This document shows, piece by piece, positions 23,450 through 36,223 of a stretch of DNA of 64,000 nt. The stretch's first letter is position 1, and each line of letters opens with the position of its first letter. The position numbers were made by a program, and so were the translations under genes. This DNA comes from Berberis thunbergii. Lineage: Eukaryota > Streptophyta > Magnoliopsida > Ranunculales > Berberidaceae. The notes under the pieces are model-generated. The model was given only the letters and a program-made list of their open reading frames with translations, was not told the DNA's origin and made no database searches. The stretch is from NCBI GenBank assembly GCA_003290165.1, contig QNQO01005774.1, positions 62,001 to 126,000 of the forward strand, read 5' to 3'.

Positions 23450-24566
23450 ACAAGCGCAACAAGTTTTCCCCGGTTGGGACACTCGAATGCTCGATGGGGT
23501 CCATTACATAAGAAGCAAGATATCTTCTTGGGTGATCCATCTTTTTTTTCCTTCCCTTGTCTTTGGAGTACTTGTGTTCTTTGGAGGAATTCTCTTTGTC
23601 TCTCCCACCTTTTCCATCATTACTCGGCCTTTTCCCTTGCCCCTTGGATGAGTCATTTCTCTTGAACTCAATCAAGGATTCGGCCGCAGCCATAACCGTT
23701 GCAAGGTCTTGCACACCTCGCTTCTTCAATTCCAACTTGTCCCTACCCGTTAGGCCATCAAGGAAGCTAAACAAAACATCATTTTCTCCCATGTCAGGAA
23801 TCTCCAAGAGCAACTCCGAGAACTCCTTCACATACTCCCTTATGTGGCCTTTCTTATGTTGAAGGCGACGAAGCTTGACCCTAGCTTCGTTTTCGACATC
23901 CTCTGGGTAGAATTGTTTCTTGAGTTCCTTCGTGAATTCTTCCCAAGTGTCGATGGTGCACAATCCGTTCTTGACATCATCGGACCTTCTGCGCCACCAA
24001 ACTGTAGCAACATCATTTAAATATAAGGAGACACTACGCACCTTTGATGCTTCATCTATTATGCCAACCGCATCAAAGTAGCGCTCCATGTTTCACAAGA
24101 AGTTGTCGATCTCCCTTGCACTCCTTGCCCCACCATTGGCCTTAGGTTTGGGAGCTTCGACTTTGTGGGTGATTGTCCTTGTTGTTGTCCTACCATTGGC
24201 TGCCGTAGTCGTACACACACTAAGTTGAGTTTCTAGCTTCTTAACTCTTTCCCTGTAAGCATGCATCTCCGCATCTTTGGCAACAATTTTGGTTTCAAGG
24301 CACTTGATATTTCGGGACACCATGTCCACTACTGCGTTCAAGGATCCTTGCATCTCTTCCCGGAGCTCTTAGTCCTCCCCATTGGACGCTTGTCCCTCGA
24401 TGCATTGGTCCATGTCTTCGAATTTCTCCCTCAAGTCGGACATGGTGGCACACAACTTAGCCAACCTTTCATCCATCGCAGCGATCATGTCCTTCGATTT
24501 TTCCTTGCGGACTTTCCCACCTTTGTCGTTGTCGCCAATTGATGGGTTGTTGACCTCTAACGACAT
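23450..24566 (-). pseudogene. Chromovirus gag, broken
   Basis: The start ATG at 24566-24564 gives MSLEVNNPSIGDND. A coiled-coil N-terminus (24560-24190) contains a TAA at 24371-24369. The capsid-like Retrotrans_gag region follows at 24089-23650, including YLNDVATVWWRRR and EEFTKELKKQFYPED. A TGA precedes this region near 24095. A basic Lys/Ser tail and a zinc knuckle CFLCNGPHRAFECP (about 23515-23470) end it. Confidence 0.85.
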
Positions 24567-24603
24567 TCTCTTGTGTATGATTTCACCAACCTTGCCAAAC
24601 CTT

Positions 24604-24615
24604 GTTCTGATACCA
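24604..24615 (-). other. PBS, initiator-Met tRNA type
   Basis: On the minus strand TGGTATCAGAAC starts two bases after the LTR end, matching the 3' end complement of initiator tRNA-Met except near its distal end. Confidence 0.85.
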
Positions 24616-24617
24616 AT

Positions 24618-25053
24618 TGTCACGGGCTTTCTTTTCACAAGTACTTCCCATGCGGCACTAGCAAACTTTGCCCCAACTTATCAAAGAAAGCTAAAGCCTT
24701 GCCCAGAAAAGACTTACTTAGACTTTGGAAAGCTAAGCAAGCTAAGAACACACAAGAGAATTTAAGAGAACTAGAACTTGTATTGCTTGAATTCTCTGAG
24801 GTGGCTTCAACAAATGAGGCCTTAGCCTATTTATACAACTCCACCTCCTCAATGGACGGTGGTGATCAATTTGATCTAACAGTCTACAATGAACTTCTAC
24901 ACACTTCTTTAGAAATATCTAAGGATTAGAATCCTATGGAACTCTATGGAATTTTATGGAAGGTTCCAGAGAACTCTCTAGAACAATGTGGAATACTCTA
25001 CATTATTTACACTTGCTAACCTCACTTGGCTAGGCAAGAAGATAGTTGTGACA
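24618..25053 (-). repeat. 5' LTR of the chromovirus
   Basis: Partner of 19564-20001. By eye about 22 differences over 436 bp, including a short indel cluster near 24690. Confidence 0.92.
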
Positions 25054-28000
25054 TATAGTAGTAATCCACATGCTTAATGTTTGAGTAGGCAACAAAACAT
25101 AAAAAAAACATTGTAGAATTTTGACAGAGTTTACTTTGTTTTCTTAATTTTTTGCAACACTAAAACCTATCATACACAGTAAAATTGCATTTGTAATTCT
25201 TCAAAATTCAAATATAGAAAATGAACCATTATAACGTTGTTCCACATGCCAAATATTTGAGTAGACAACAAAATATATATATATATATTTTTTTTTTTGC
25301 AAAATTTGATAGAGTCTATTAATGAGCAATAAATACATTACCTTTTGAGTAGCAAATCTTTGTGCCACCAAGTACTATATATTTTTCATCACATCTTTTA
25401 TGACCTGCAAACTAAGTGCATATGAGATTGACTACAACACTTGAATTAAATTTTCAAAACATAATTAAAAAATGTATTGAGAGAACAAACATTGGAACTA
25501 TGCGTGAAAGTAACTTCATACTTACACACATGTCCTATCGACTCCATGAGCTTTCTGAATCCTACTTCATATAACATCTTGTTATAATTGAAAGGGAAAC
25601 TACTACCTGTACTAGCATACTAAGAGATTTCAAACTAAGAGAAATATTCCATCATACCCAAAACAGAAAAATACCCAAATTGTGAGAGAAATTTCAACAT
25701 ACCCAATAATGAAAAATCGAAGAGAGATCCGTGAGATTTCAAACTAACTTGCTGAAAAACAAAGAGATAATGATTGAGAGAGTTTTCAAATGAAGAAATA
25801 ATGCTAAAAATCAAATGCTTGAGCGAATGATGAAAAACTGAAGTCCACTGAGATAACCGTGAGAGAATGCTAAAAATGAAATCCTTTGCGTGAGAGGCAC
25901 CAAGATCTCACTGTCTACATGCCTAGCTTTTTGTATGCAAATGTAAATCACATTGTGTATAACCCTAGCAAATTGTACATGCCTAACATTGAAGTCCCAC
26001 TGTATGCTTAACATTTTGTATGCAAATGTAAATCACATTGTATACATGCCTAACATTGAAGTCTCACTGTATGCATATGTAAATCACACTGTCTACAAAT
26101 GTATGCAAGGATATTCAACACTAAATTCTAATGTATTCAAATGTATGCTAGGAATATTCTAACATTGAAATACCACTGTACATGTCAATAAATCACACTA
26201 TTAATACGAATAAATCTCATTGTACTTGTCAATTAAACAAAAAAAAAACTGAATCATAGCATGAGTATGAAATTGTCAATAAAAAATTAGAATAAGTGCT
26301 CTATAATATTTCAATAAAACATTGTTGATTTCATTCCAATTGATCTAACCATCCAATGTATAAGAATATTAACCTCTTAATGGTCCTATTTTTCTTTTTT
26401 TCATATAATCCTTGAAAAATAATTCAAAAGATTAAAATAGACACCTCTACTAAATGAAATTATTAAAAAAACAAGAAATTTTCAATTAGGGTCTAAATAG
26501 GGTATTTACAAATTGGGGTCTATTTGTTAATTACTAAGTGGACATCTCAATAGAATTTCAGTGAATAAATAATGCAAAACATGAAATAACTTAACCTATT
26601 CTCAATCGTGATTTCAGTGCTAATGCAAAACATGTACATCTCAATATAATAAACTAAGTGATAGTTGACATTACTTAACCTATTCTCTCACAACAAAAAT
26701 ATTTTTTTAGTTTCAATCACCATGATAATTAGGATTGTCAACGGACTGGACTTATACAAAAAAAACTATTTTAAATCTGATTTGGGTTTTTGGATGTAGT
26801 AATTAAATAGGATTTGGATTTTTGGATGTAGTAATTAAATTTGACTTCTAAAACCTAAGAGATTCTAACCCGACATACTAAAACTGAAACTGATTTCAAC
26901 TTGCTAAAACTATGAACATCACACTGATTTAAACATACTGAAACTGAAACTAACATACAATTTCAACATACCTAAATTGAAACTGACTCCGAAACTAACA
27001 ACTAAGACAAAGATTTCAACAAACCTGAAATCGTCAGAGGGATTTCAACTTATCAAAAACCGATAAATTGAAGAGAGAATGCTTGAGGGATTTCAACACC
27101 ACCATCATCAACAATTGAAGAAATATAAAAAAATGTTAGGTATGAGAATCGAACTCATGCACTCTTGGTGCTTTAAGTTCCATGTGATTCGTCAGATTCA
27201 TATATTTGGATAAATTTTAGCCGTCTTTTATCTTCCATCCCAAACACCATCTTTTTTTGTATTTATAAACTAGGGTATTCCTCTTGCCGTTGGCACCACT
27301 GTACGGTGTTAACTAGCTACTAGTACGTGGGCTTAAAATAAATCATAATAATAATAAAAAAACTAAAATTTTTACTATTAAAAAAATTGAATAATAAATA
27401 TTTATTATTGTTCAAGACACTACCCCAAGGTTGCGGCACATGTATCATTACCACTAAACATATATATTTAATATCTATCTTGTCATTCATCTTTTTAATA
27501 TCCATTGCGACATTATCTCCACCATAAATATTTGATGTTTCTGTAATAGTAGTTTAAACTAAATTAATTACAATATTTTTGTTGAATTTTTAAAGTCTGC
27601 TTGTTTTTACAAAAAAATAATTTTCAAACAATAATTTGTCATACCTCATAAGTTTGCATTTGTAATTCATCAAAATGGCAAAAATACACAATAAACCACT
27701 ATAGCATTACTCCACATGCTTAATGTTTGAGTAGTCAACAAAACATAAAAAAACAAATTGTAGAATTTTGACGGAGTTTGCTTTGTTTTCTTAATCTTTT
27801 CAAATACTAAAACCTATCATACACAGTAAAATTGCATTTGTAATTCTTCAAAATTCAAATATAGAAAATGAACCATTATATATATATATATATATATTGT
27901 TTTCAAAATTTGATAGAGTCTATTAATGAGCAATAAATACATTACTTGTAGAGTAGCACATCTTTGTGCCGCCAATTACTATATATTTTTCATCACATCT

Positions 28001-28624
28001 TTTATGATCTGCAAACTAAGCGCATATGAGATTGGTTACAACACTTGAATTAAATTATCAAAACATAATTAAAAAATGTATTAAGAAAAAAAAACATTGG
28101 AACTATGCGTGACTCTAACTTCAAACTTATACACATGTCTTATCGATTCTTTGAGCTTTTTGAATCGTACTTCATATAGCATCTCGTTATAATTGAAAAG
28201 GAAACTACTACCTTGTACTAACATACTAAGAGATTTCAAACTAAGAAAAATATTTCAACATACCCAAAGCAAAACAAAAACCCAAATCGTGAGAGAATGC
28301 TAAAAATCAAATGCTTGAGCGAATGATGAAAAACTGAAGTCCGCTGAGATAACCGTGAGAGAATGTAAAAAATGAAATTCTTTCCCTGAGAGGCACCAAG
28401 ATCTCACTGTCTACATGCCTAGCTTTTTGTATGCAAATGTAAATCACACTGTGTATATGCCTAGCATATTGTACATGCCTAACATTGAAGTCCCACTGTA
28501 TGTTTAACATTTTGTACATGCCTAACATTGAAGTCTCACTGTATGCATATGTAAATCACACTGTATACAAATGTATGCTAGGATATTCAACACTATATTC
28601 TAATGTATTCAAATGTATGTTAGG

Positions 28625-30709
28625 TGATATTCACACAATTATTACATAATATACCTCCTAACTTATGTTTGTTAGTGTTTCGAATAGTGTATTTTAGTTT
28701 AATTATTTTATTTTTGTAGGATTTGGAGTTTAAATGACAAAAGTGCATTAGCGTGGCGAATTTGGAAATTTATAGGCAAATTGACGAAGTGGAGCGTGAG
28801 ACACTCAAGCCAAAGATTAATAAAGAGAACAAAGGAAAAAAATAATGGAAAATAGTTTTGAATTTTGGTGGAACAAAGAAGTGATATGGATGAACATAGC
28901 CAAACCCACCTCTCCTATTATTAGAAGAGAATCCAAACAAAAGGGGTGGTTTCCAATTGTATATGGACCCCCTTTATTTCCTTTTTGTTAGTTGGTTTCC
29001 ATTTGTATTGGGTTTCTAATTGGGCCCAATGATGGCTTTCTCTTTACCAGCAAAAACCGATTTAAATTCGGTTAACCGATCGAACCGATTTTCAAATTCG
29101 GTTCGGTAATCGAACCGAAATATGAGTAGAAAGAAAATAATTTAAATCGAGTTGAACCGATTATAAACGGTTCGAAATCGGTTTACGATTTTGAACCGAC
29201 TGATTTATAACCGAACCGATCGATTAATTAGATATATATAAATAACTAAATAACAAGTAGGTGCCAATACTTGATTAGTGAAACAAATGCACTGCAATAC
29301 ACCCTGTTGTACTAAATCATGTCATTCTCTCAAAGTTTTCAATTTTGGGCTAAAAATTGGGTCTGTAAAAAAATTGGACATGTTTTAATGAAAGTCTTTC
29401 AAATGCTTGAGCCTAAAATTTAGGCTCAACCGAACAGAATGGATCCGAAATTCGGTTCAACCGAATTCATCAGTTTACAAATACAAAATTTGGTTTCGGT
29501 TGGGGTTTTGGGCAAAACGAATGAAATTGGTTCAAAATCGGTTTGGGGCTCAAAATCGAACCGAACCGACATTGCCCACCCCTAACAAATACAGCAACAA
29601 CAACAAATTTGGAGAAGGTTTTTGTTTTGATTTTTAACACAAATAGGACAACAACCAATTGGGAGGAGGTGTTTTGTTTTCTTTGGAACACAAGGGACGA
29701 CAGCCAATTGGGGAATATGGAGAGTTTGGTTTCTTTTTAAACAAAAAAAAATACCCAGCAGCAGGGAAGCAAGTTTAGTTTTGCTCTTGGCCAAAAAGGA
29801 AAGACAACAAAGGGGCGAGAACGTGCAAGACGCTGTCCAGAGCGCAGCAGCATAGGAGAGAGGACGCTGGACAACAGGTAGTGGACACGCAACAGCAGCA
29901 AGGAGTGCGCAGGAAGGGAGTGCGTCGCTAATCTACCACGCGCTGCCATGCTGATGAAGCTCGACACCGCTGTTTTTGTCATCACCTTCACTATGTGTCA
30001 CTAAACTCCACACAAGATGAAGAGACGGACTCCTAGATGTAACACACTTAATTAGTATTTGATTCGTTTATGCTTTCACGACGAATAATAGTGTTTGTGA
30101 TTCTCACTTTTATTTAATATAGGAATTTATGTTATTTTAGTGACAAATATTTCATCAATTTCTTCGTAGATTATTATTCCGGTGGTTCTCTTTTTCTTCT
30201 CCATATAAGCTTAGTCACGCTTTACTTATGTGTGAAATTTTTAAGGATCAATTGATTCCGGTAGGTTAGTTATATGTGATCGTCTTTTATTATGTTATTG
30301 TCTCCGGATATATCGTAAGTTTAGGATATCACATATGACCAACCTTTGAGCTTTCTGGAAAAAGTGAAATCTAAAATCCATTTACATTAGGATATATTAA
30401 TTCATTAAAGACTATTTTTTCGATTATGTTGTTTGGGATGTGAAACACGTAATTGAGTCATCATAGCGAATCAATACTAGTTGGCGCGTGAAATCTAGCT
30501 AGGAGGGATTCTTGGAACCTTGTGACTTTTCTAAACTTGATTTTTATTAAACTAAATTCAATTTATTATTTTAAAATTGCTAGAATTTCTTAAATTTAGT
30601 TTCGCGTAGTTCTTCTTGTTTGACCTTGTTTTGTAGATCGCTTTTCCTCGTGGGATCCACACCCCAATCTTTACTGCAATTGACTGCGTGTACTGTTTGG
30701 GTGTAATCA
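28625..30709 (+). repeat. 5' LTR of the Athila-like element, with an internal insertion
   Basis: Starts TGATATTCACA and ends GTAATCA. It is 2,085 bp against 1,533 bp in the 3' LTR; the difference is explained by an insertion at about 29049-29585. Confidence 0.9.
29049..29585. mobile_element. Nested short element rich in ACCGAA/TTCGGT, possibly hAT-type, one end lost
   Basis: Absent from the 3' LTR, where the flanks ctctttacc and acaaatac are adjacent. The right end reads cattgcccacccctaa, the complement of a TAGGGGTGGGCAATG terminus like those of many plant hAT elements. The left end lacks the matching terminus. The interior is built from short inverted copies of ccgattt/aaattcgg. Confidence 0.55.
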
Positions 30710-30714
30710 AATTT

Positions 30715-30732
30715 TGGCGTCGTTGCTGGGGA
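30715..30732 (+). other. PBS, tRNA-Asp type
   Basis: TGGCGTCGTTGCTGGGGA, five bases after the LTR. It differs at two positions from the complement of the plant tRNA-Asp 3' end. Confidence 0.85.
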
Positions 30733-31000
30733 ACAAGCGCCATTCTACATGGGAGGTTTCGGGTGCTATCTTTCTTGCTCGTTGTTTTATTTTATTTTAT
30801 TCTATTTTTAGGTTTTAGGTCCAGTTTAATTTTTTATTTATTTAATTTCTAAAAAAAATCGCAAAAAAATTAAAAAAAAAGACATTGGGGGAGTGAGTTG
30901 GAATAGAGACCACTTAGGGAGACTAATTAGGATCCCAAATTTAGAACACCCACAAATTCACATTGAGACCAAATTAAGTTCTACTTCTAAGTCTAACACC

Positions 31001-31933
31001 ATGAGTAATCACGAAGATGACCATGTTCGGTCGCTAAAGGACTATCTCCACCCCACGTGCACTACTATTCCATCATATATCATGTTTGCACCAAGTACAC
31101 CAAAGCTAGATTTTAAGACGGGTATGATACAATTATTACCCACTTTTCATGGCCTAGAGAGTGAGAATCCTTATGTTCACATTAGGGAATTCGAGGAAGT
31201 TGTAGCCACTTTTCACAACAAAGTTGAGGCTGTAGACTCGGTTAGACTAAGGTTTTTTTCCTTTTTTCCTTAAGGAAAAAGTGAAGAGTTGGCTATACTC
31301 TTTGCGACCAAGGTCTATAGGTTCGTGAGAGGAGATGAACCAAACATTTTTTAAAAATACTTTCCTCACCACAAAACCAACGGTCTAAAGAGACAAATTT
31401 CTACCTTCACCCAAAAGAATAGCGAGACATTATATCAAACATGAGAAAGGTTCAAGGATCTTTTGAATACATGCCCACACCATGGGTATGAGAGTTGGCG
31501 CGTAGTCAGTTATTTTTATGAGCTACTCACCAGAAGAGAGCGTCAGTTCGTTGAGATGATGTGTAATGGAGAGTTTTTGCAAAAGGACCCTGACGAGGCC
31601 ATTGAGTACCTGAATGACTTGGCTAAAAAGGCCCACACTTGGACTGGTCCAAATGCTACTGAGAGCACAGATAGAACACGCCCAGCTGAAGTCTACCAAC
31701 TTAGGGAAGAGGACAGCCTTAGAGCCCAATTGGATAGAGTAACTAGGGAGTTAAAGGCACTTAAGACCAAGGATGGTAGGCCCACACATAATGTTGCCAG
31801 AGTTGAGCTACGGGACGCTTGTTTTATATGCGAGAGAGTTGAACACTTCGCACATGATTGCCCGACCTTGACTGAGATGAGAGGGGTTTATGAGGAACAA
31901 TGTAACGCCTTAGGGATGTACAAGAAGCCTTAA
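31001..31933 (+). pseudogene. Athila-like gag, frameshifted
   Basis: ATG at 31001 gives MSNHEDDHVRSLKDYL, followed by the capsid-like region (LLPTFHGLESENPYVHIREF). The frame is lost in a T/A-rich run near 31255-31275. The downstream frame (31463-31933) carries the C-terminal capsid part and a zinc knuckle CFICERVEHFAHDC (about 31828-31870). Confidence 0.85.
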
Positions 31934-32274
31934 TCACCATTCTCTAACACTTAAAATTCTTGCTGGAGAGATCACCCTAACTTAGGCTGGAAGTCCGAAG
32001 CAGACCAACATACACATTCACAGGCACAACCACCTAGGTCGTACCCTGCACCTCCATACAATGCGCAATTTAACAGAAGTTCCTTATCAGACACATTACA
32101 TGCATTTATAGAGGCACAAGGTAAAACTAATAAAAATTTGAGGTTGCATTGACACAGTTAGCAGAAGAGAACAAGGAGATCAAAAGCCAGATAACCAAGC
32201 TAACAAGTTCATTAACAATACAAGAGCGGGGCTAATTTCCGTCATAGCCTCAAGCAAATCCGAAGGGCCAACTT

Positions 32275-33582
32275 ATGGCACAAACATCTACTTCAGACTC
32301 TCAGAATGTCAAAGAGGTTAATGTCATCACTATTCAGAGTGGTAAAATTTTAGATGGATCAAGCTCGTCCACGACTATAGGCACCTCCCCAAGTGCAAAG
32401 GAGAACATCCCTGAAGATGAGCCCAACAAGAACATTCCAGTTTCAGTTCTTTTTCCTCAAGCACTACGACCTACTGGAAAGAAATCGAAAATGCATGGTG
32501 AGATTCGAGAACACTTGAAACAGGTTAAAATTAACTTACCTTTGCTGCATGTGATTAAACAGGTACCAACTTATGCGAGGGTCATCAAGGATCTATGCAC
32601 TATCAAGAGGAAACATCATGTCAAGAAGACTGCCTTCTTGACAAAACAGGTAAGCGCGGTGATTGAGCAGAGGACACCACCCAAGTACAAAGATCCAGGG
32701 TGTCCTACAGTCACCTGCCAGATTGGGACTCATGAGTTCGGCCAAGCCTTGTTGGATTTAGGGGCAAGTGTAAATCTGATGCCATATTCTATTTACTTGC
32801 AACTGGGTCTAGGAGAGATTAAACCCACATCCGTGGTACTACAATTGGCCGATAGATTGGTTAAGAAGCCAAGAGGAATAGTCGAGGATGTCTTGCTGCA
32901 GATTGATAAGTTTTACTATCCCGTCGACTTTCTTATTTTAGATACTCATTCTGCGGTTAATATAGAGTCTACAATTTTGATTGTTTTAGGTAGACATTTT
33001 CTTGCCACACCTAACGCTCTTATCAATTGCAGGAACTGTCTAATGAAGCTGTCTTTTGGGAACATGACTCTGGAGGTCAACATATTCAATTTTAGTAAGC
33101 AACCACATGATGATGATGAGTGTCATCATACCTACATGATAGACACGCTGATATCAGAGGAGGCGTTCCTGAGCGCAGATGCTGAAACCTTAGAGTACCT
33201 CCTTTCTATTTTTGATTCTGAGAGTTCACTTTATCCTGACAATGCTTTTGATATTTCTGTTGTTTCAGGGTTAAGAGATAAAGGAGGACGACAATGGAAA
33301 CCATGCTTTGAGGAGTTACCAAAGGAAAGACAGAAACCACAACCATCCACCGTGGAAACTCCGAAAGTTGACCTAGCTCCATTGCTTGAGAGACTTAAAC
33401 ATGCATTCCTCGGACCAGGTGATACCTTTCCTATTATTATTTCTTTCGTGTTTTATAGCTCACAAGAAGAAGAATTGATTAATATGTTACGTGATCACAA
33501 ATCTGCATTAGGTTGGACTATAGCTGACATTAAAGGTATTAGCCCCCTAATATGTTCCCATAGGATTCACTTAGAAGAATGA
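32275..33582 (+). pseudogene. Athila-like protease region, longest surviving ORF of the element
   Basis: A 435-codon open frame. The catalytic region reads ALLDLGASVNLMPYSIY (about 32745-32795). D-L-G-A-S rather than D-T-G is usual for this lineage, so it is not itself damage. The later part leads into the RT connection (GWTIADIKGISP) and stops at TGA just before the RT start. It is an element fragment, not a host gene. Confidence 0.8.
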
Positions 33583-33591
33583 GCTAACCCC

Positions 33592-34870
33592 CGTAGAGAC
33601 CCTCAAAGACGACTTAACCCTACTATGAAAGAGGTGGTGAAAAAAGAAGCCTTAAAATTGTTAGATGCATGCATCATTTATCCCATCTCTAATAGCAAGT
33701 GGGTTAGTCCAACTCAAGTAGTTCCCAAGAAATCTGGAATAACAGTGGTGACTAATGATGAGGGGGTGCATGTTCCTACTAAGGCAGTGACAAGGTGGCG
33801 CATGTGCATTGATTATAGGAAACTTAATTCTGCCACACGCAAGGATCACTTCCCACTTCAATTCATAGACCAAATCTTAGAGTGAGTAGCTGGTCATTAT
33901 TAGATTTAGATTGCATTAGAGGATCAAGATAAGGCTACTTTCACATGTCCTTTTGGTACTTATGCTTTTCGGCGTATGCCATTTGGTTTGTGTAATGCAC
34001 CGGCTACGTTTCAGAGATGCATGATGAGTATTTTTAGTGACATGGTTGAAAAATATATGGAAGTATTCATGGATGATTTAACTATTTTTGGTGATTCCTT
34101 TGAGTCATGTTTATTTCACTCGAAGGTTGTTTTAAGTAGATGTGAAGAGAATGGTCTGGTGCTTAATTGCGAAAAATGTTATTTCATGGTTTCTTATGGA
34201 ATGGTTCTGGGACACATAGTTTCTTATAAAGGGATCGAGGTTGATAAAGCTAAAATTGAATTGATTTCTAAATTACCTACACCTAAAAGTGTCAAGGATG
34301 TGTGATTATTTCTAGGGTACGCGGGTTTTTATAGGAGGTTCATACAAAACTTGTCTGCCATCTCTAGACCATTAAGCAGCCTCCTGGTCAAAGATGTCGT
34401 GTTCCAATGGACACAAGAGTGTGAGGACGCCTTCCGAACACTCATTGATAGGCTCACCTCTGCCCCCATCATGCGGCCACCGGATTGGAATTTACCATTT
34501 GAGATAATGTGTGATGCAAGCAACTATGCTGTGGGGGAACTCTTGGGACAATGAAGGGAAGGGAAGCCCTTTGTTGTTTACTATGCTAGTCGAACACTTA
34601 ATGATGCTCAAAATAATTATTCGACTACTGAATAAGAGTTGCTAGCTGTAGTTTTTGCTTTAGATAAATTTCGTGCTTATTTGATTGGTACACCTATCAC
34701 TGTTTTTACTGACCATGCGGGTCTTAAGTTCCTTCTTTCTAAAAAGGATGCTAAGGCAAGATTGATTAGGTGGATTTTACTTCTGCGGGAATTTGATCTA
34801 ACTATAAAGGATAAGAAGGGGATCGAGAATGTTGTGATGGATCACTTGTCTCGTTTGGAGTTCAATGACT
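33592..34870 (+). pseudogene. Athila-like RT and RNase H, broken
   Basis: The RT reads through VSPTQVVPKKSG, RMCIDYRKLN and MPFGLCNAPATFQ. The catalytic FMDD at 34066-34077 is intact. A short deletion and stops lie at 33884-33903, and a TGA at about 34303. RNase H (YYASRTLNDAQNNYS, about 34580-34625; TVFTDHAGLKFLL, about 34700-34740) carries stops near 34552 and 34633. Confidence 0.88.
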
Positions 34871-35015
34871 CTACCAATGGCCCATCCATTCGTGATGACT
34901 TCCCTGATGAACACCTATTCGCCGTCATTCAAGTACCATGGTATGCACACATTATTAATTACTTGGTTTCCGGTGAAGTTCCATCATCATGGAGTGCTCA
35001 AGATAAGCGCAAATT

Positions 35016-36223
35016 TTGGTCGAGGTAAGAAATTTTTATTGGGATGATCCTTATCTATATAAGTATTGCCCTGACCAAATCATGAGGCGTTGTATCCCTG
35101 AAGGTGAGATTGAAAGTGTCATACATTTTTGTCATAGTGCAGCTTGTGGAGGCCATTTTTCTATGAAAAAGACCGCTGCAAAATTTTTACAGTCTGAATT
35201 ATATTGGCCTACATTGTTTAAGGACACTAACAATTATTGTCATTCTTGTGATAAATGCCAGAAGTTAGGTGCACTGACCCGGAGACACATGATGCCCCTT
35301 AACCCCATCTTAGTCATTGAGATATTTGATTGTTGGGGGATTGATTTTATGGGACATTTTCCACCTTCCTTTGGATATTTGTATATTTTGCTTGCATTGG
35401 ACTATGTGTCCAAATGGGTTGAGGCTGTGGCGTGCCGAAACAATGACAATAACATTGTTGTCAAGTTTATCAAAGAACACATTCTATCCCGTTTCGGTAC
35501 ACCATGAGCAATTATTAGTGATCAGGGGACTCATTTCTGTAATCTCTCTTTTGAAGCTTTGATGCGCAGGTATAGAGTTCATCACAAGGTTGCCAATGCC
35601 TATCATCCACAGACAAATGGCCAAGCCAAGTTGGCAAATCGAGAAGTAAAACAAATCTTGGAGAAGATGGTGAATCCTGATAGGAAGGATTGATCCTTGC
35701 ACCTTCTTGATGCACTTTGGGCTTACTGTACCGCTTATAAGACAATTCTCGGGATGTCTCCATATCGGCTTATATATGGAAAAGCCTGTCATTTACCTGT
35801 TGAGTTAGAACATCACGTTTATTGGGCCGTAAAAAGCACTAACTTTTATCTCAATGATGAAGGTATTCAGCGGAAACTTCAGTTAGCTGAAATTGAGGAG
35901 TTGTAGAATGATGCCTATGACAATTCCCGAGTATACAAGGCAAAGATGAAAGCGACTCATGATAAACAAATTCTGAGGAAACATTTTTAGCCTAATCAAC
36001 GAGTCTATCTCTATGACTCACGACTTCATTTTCATCCTGGCAAGCTAAGATCGAGATGGACGGGCCCATTCATGGTAAAACAAGTCTTTCCCAATGGTTC
36101 CATAGAAATTGAAGATCCAAAAGATGGGAGAGTATTTAGAGTAAATGAGCAACGTTTGAAGCACTATGTGGAGCGAGTAGAGGTGCCAGAGGAGATCTCT
36201 CTGATTGCCCCTATCTACTTGAT
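35016..36223 (+). pseudogene. Athila-like integrase, broken
   Basis: A frameshift near 35027 separates it from RNase H. The zinc-binding region lies at about 35128-35260 (H..H and CHSCDKCQ). The core has WGIDFMGHFPPSFG and, after a TGA at about 35507, IISDQGTHFC. Further stops are near 35691, 35904 and 35988. The C-terminal part reads RWTGPFMVKQVFPNG and ends with TGA near 36223. Confidence 0.87.

Larger units (their letters stand above)
19564..25053 (-). mobile_element. Chromovirus-type Ty3/gypsy element nested in Helitron unit 9
   Basis: A 5,490-bp element with LTRs of 438 and 436 bp that look about 95% identical by eye. The flanking TATA/TATA (19560-19563, 25054-25057) is a 4-bp target duplication. 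Minus-strand order is LTR, PBS, gag with zinc knuckle, protease, RT, RNase H, integrase with a GPF-type C-terminus, chromodomain, PPT, LTR. The chromodomain marks it as a chromovirus; the clade was not assigned. Stops in gag and RT make it non-functional. Confidence 0.93.
18961..27269 (-). mobile_element. Helitron unit 9 (long form, split by a chromovirus)
   Basis: CTAG at 18961 to just before CTAG at 27270. Removing 19564-25053 plus one TATA leaves about 2.8 kb, the same as unit 8. The sequence on either side of the insertion continues colinearly with unit 8. Confidence 0.8.
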
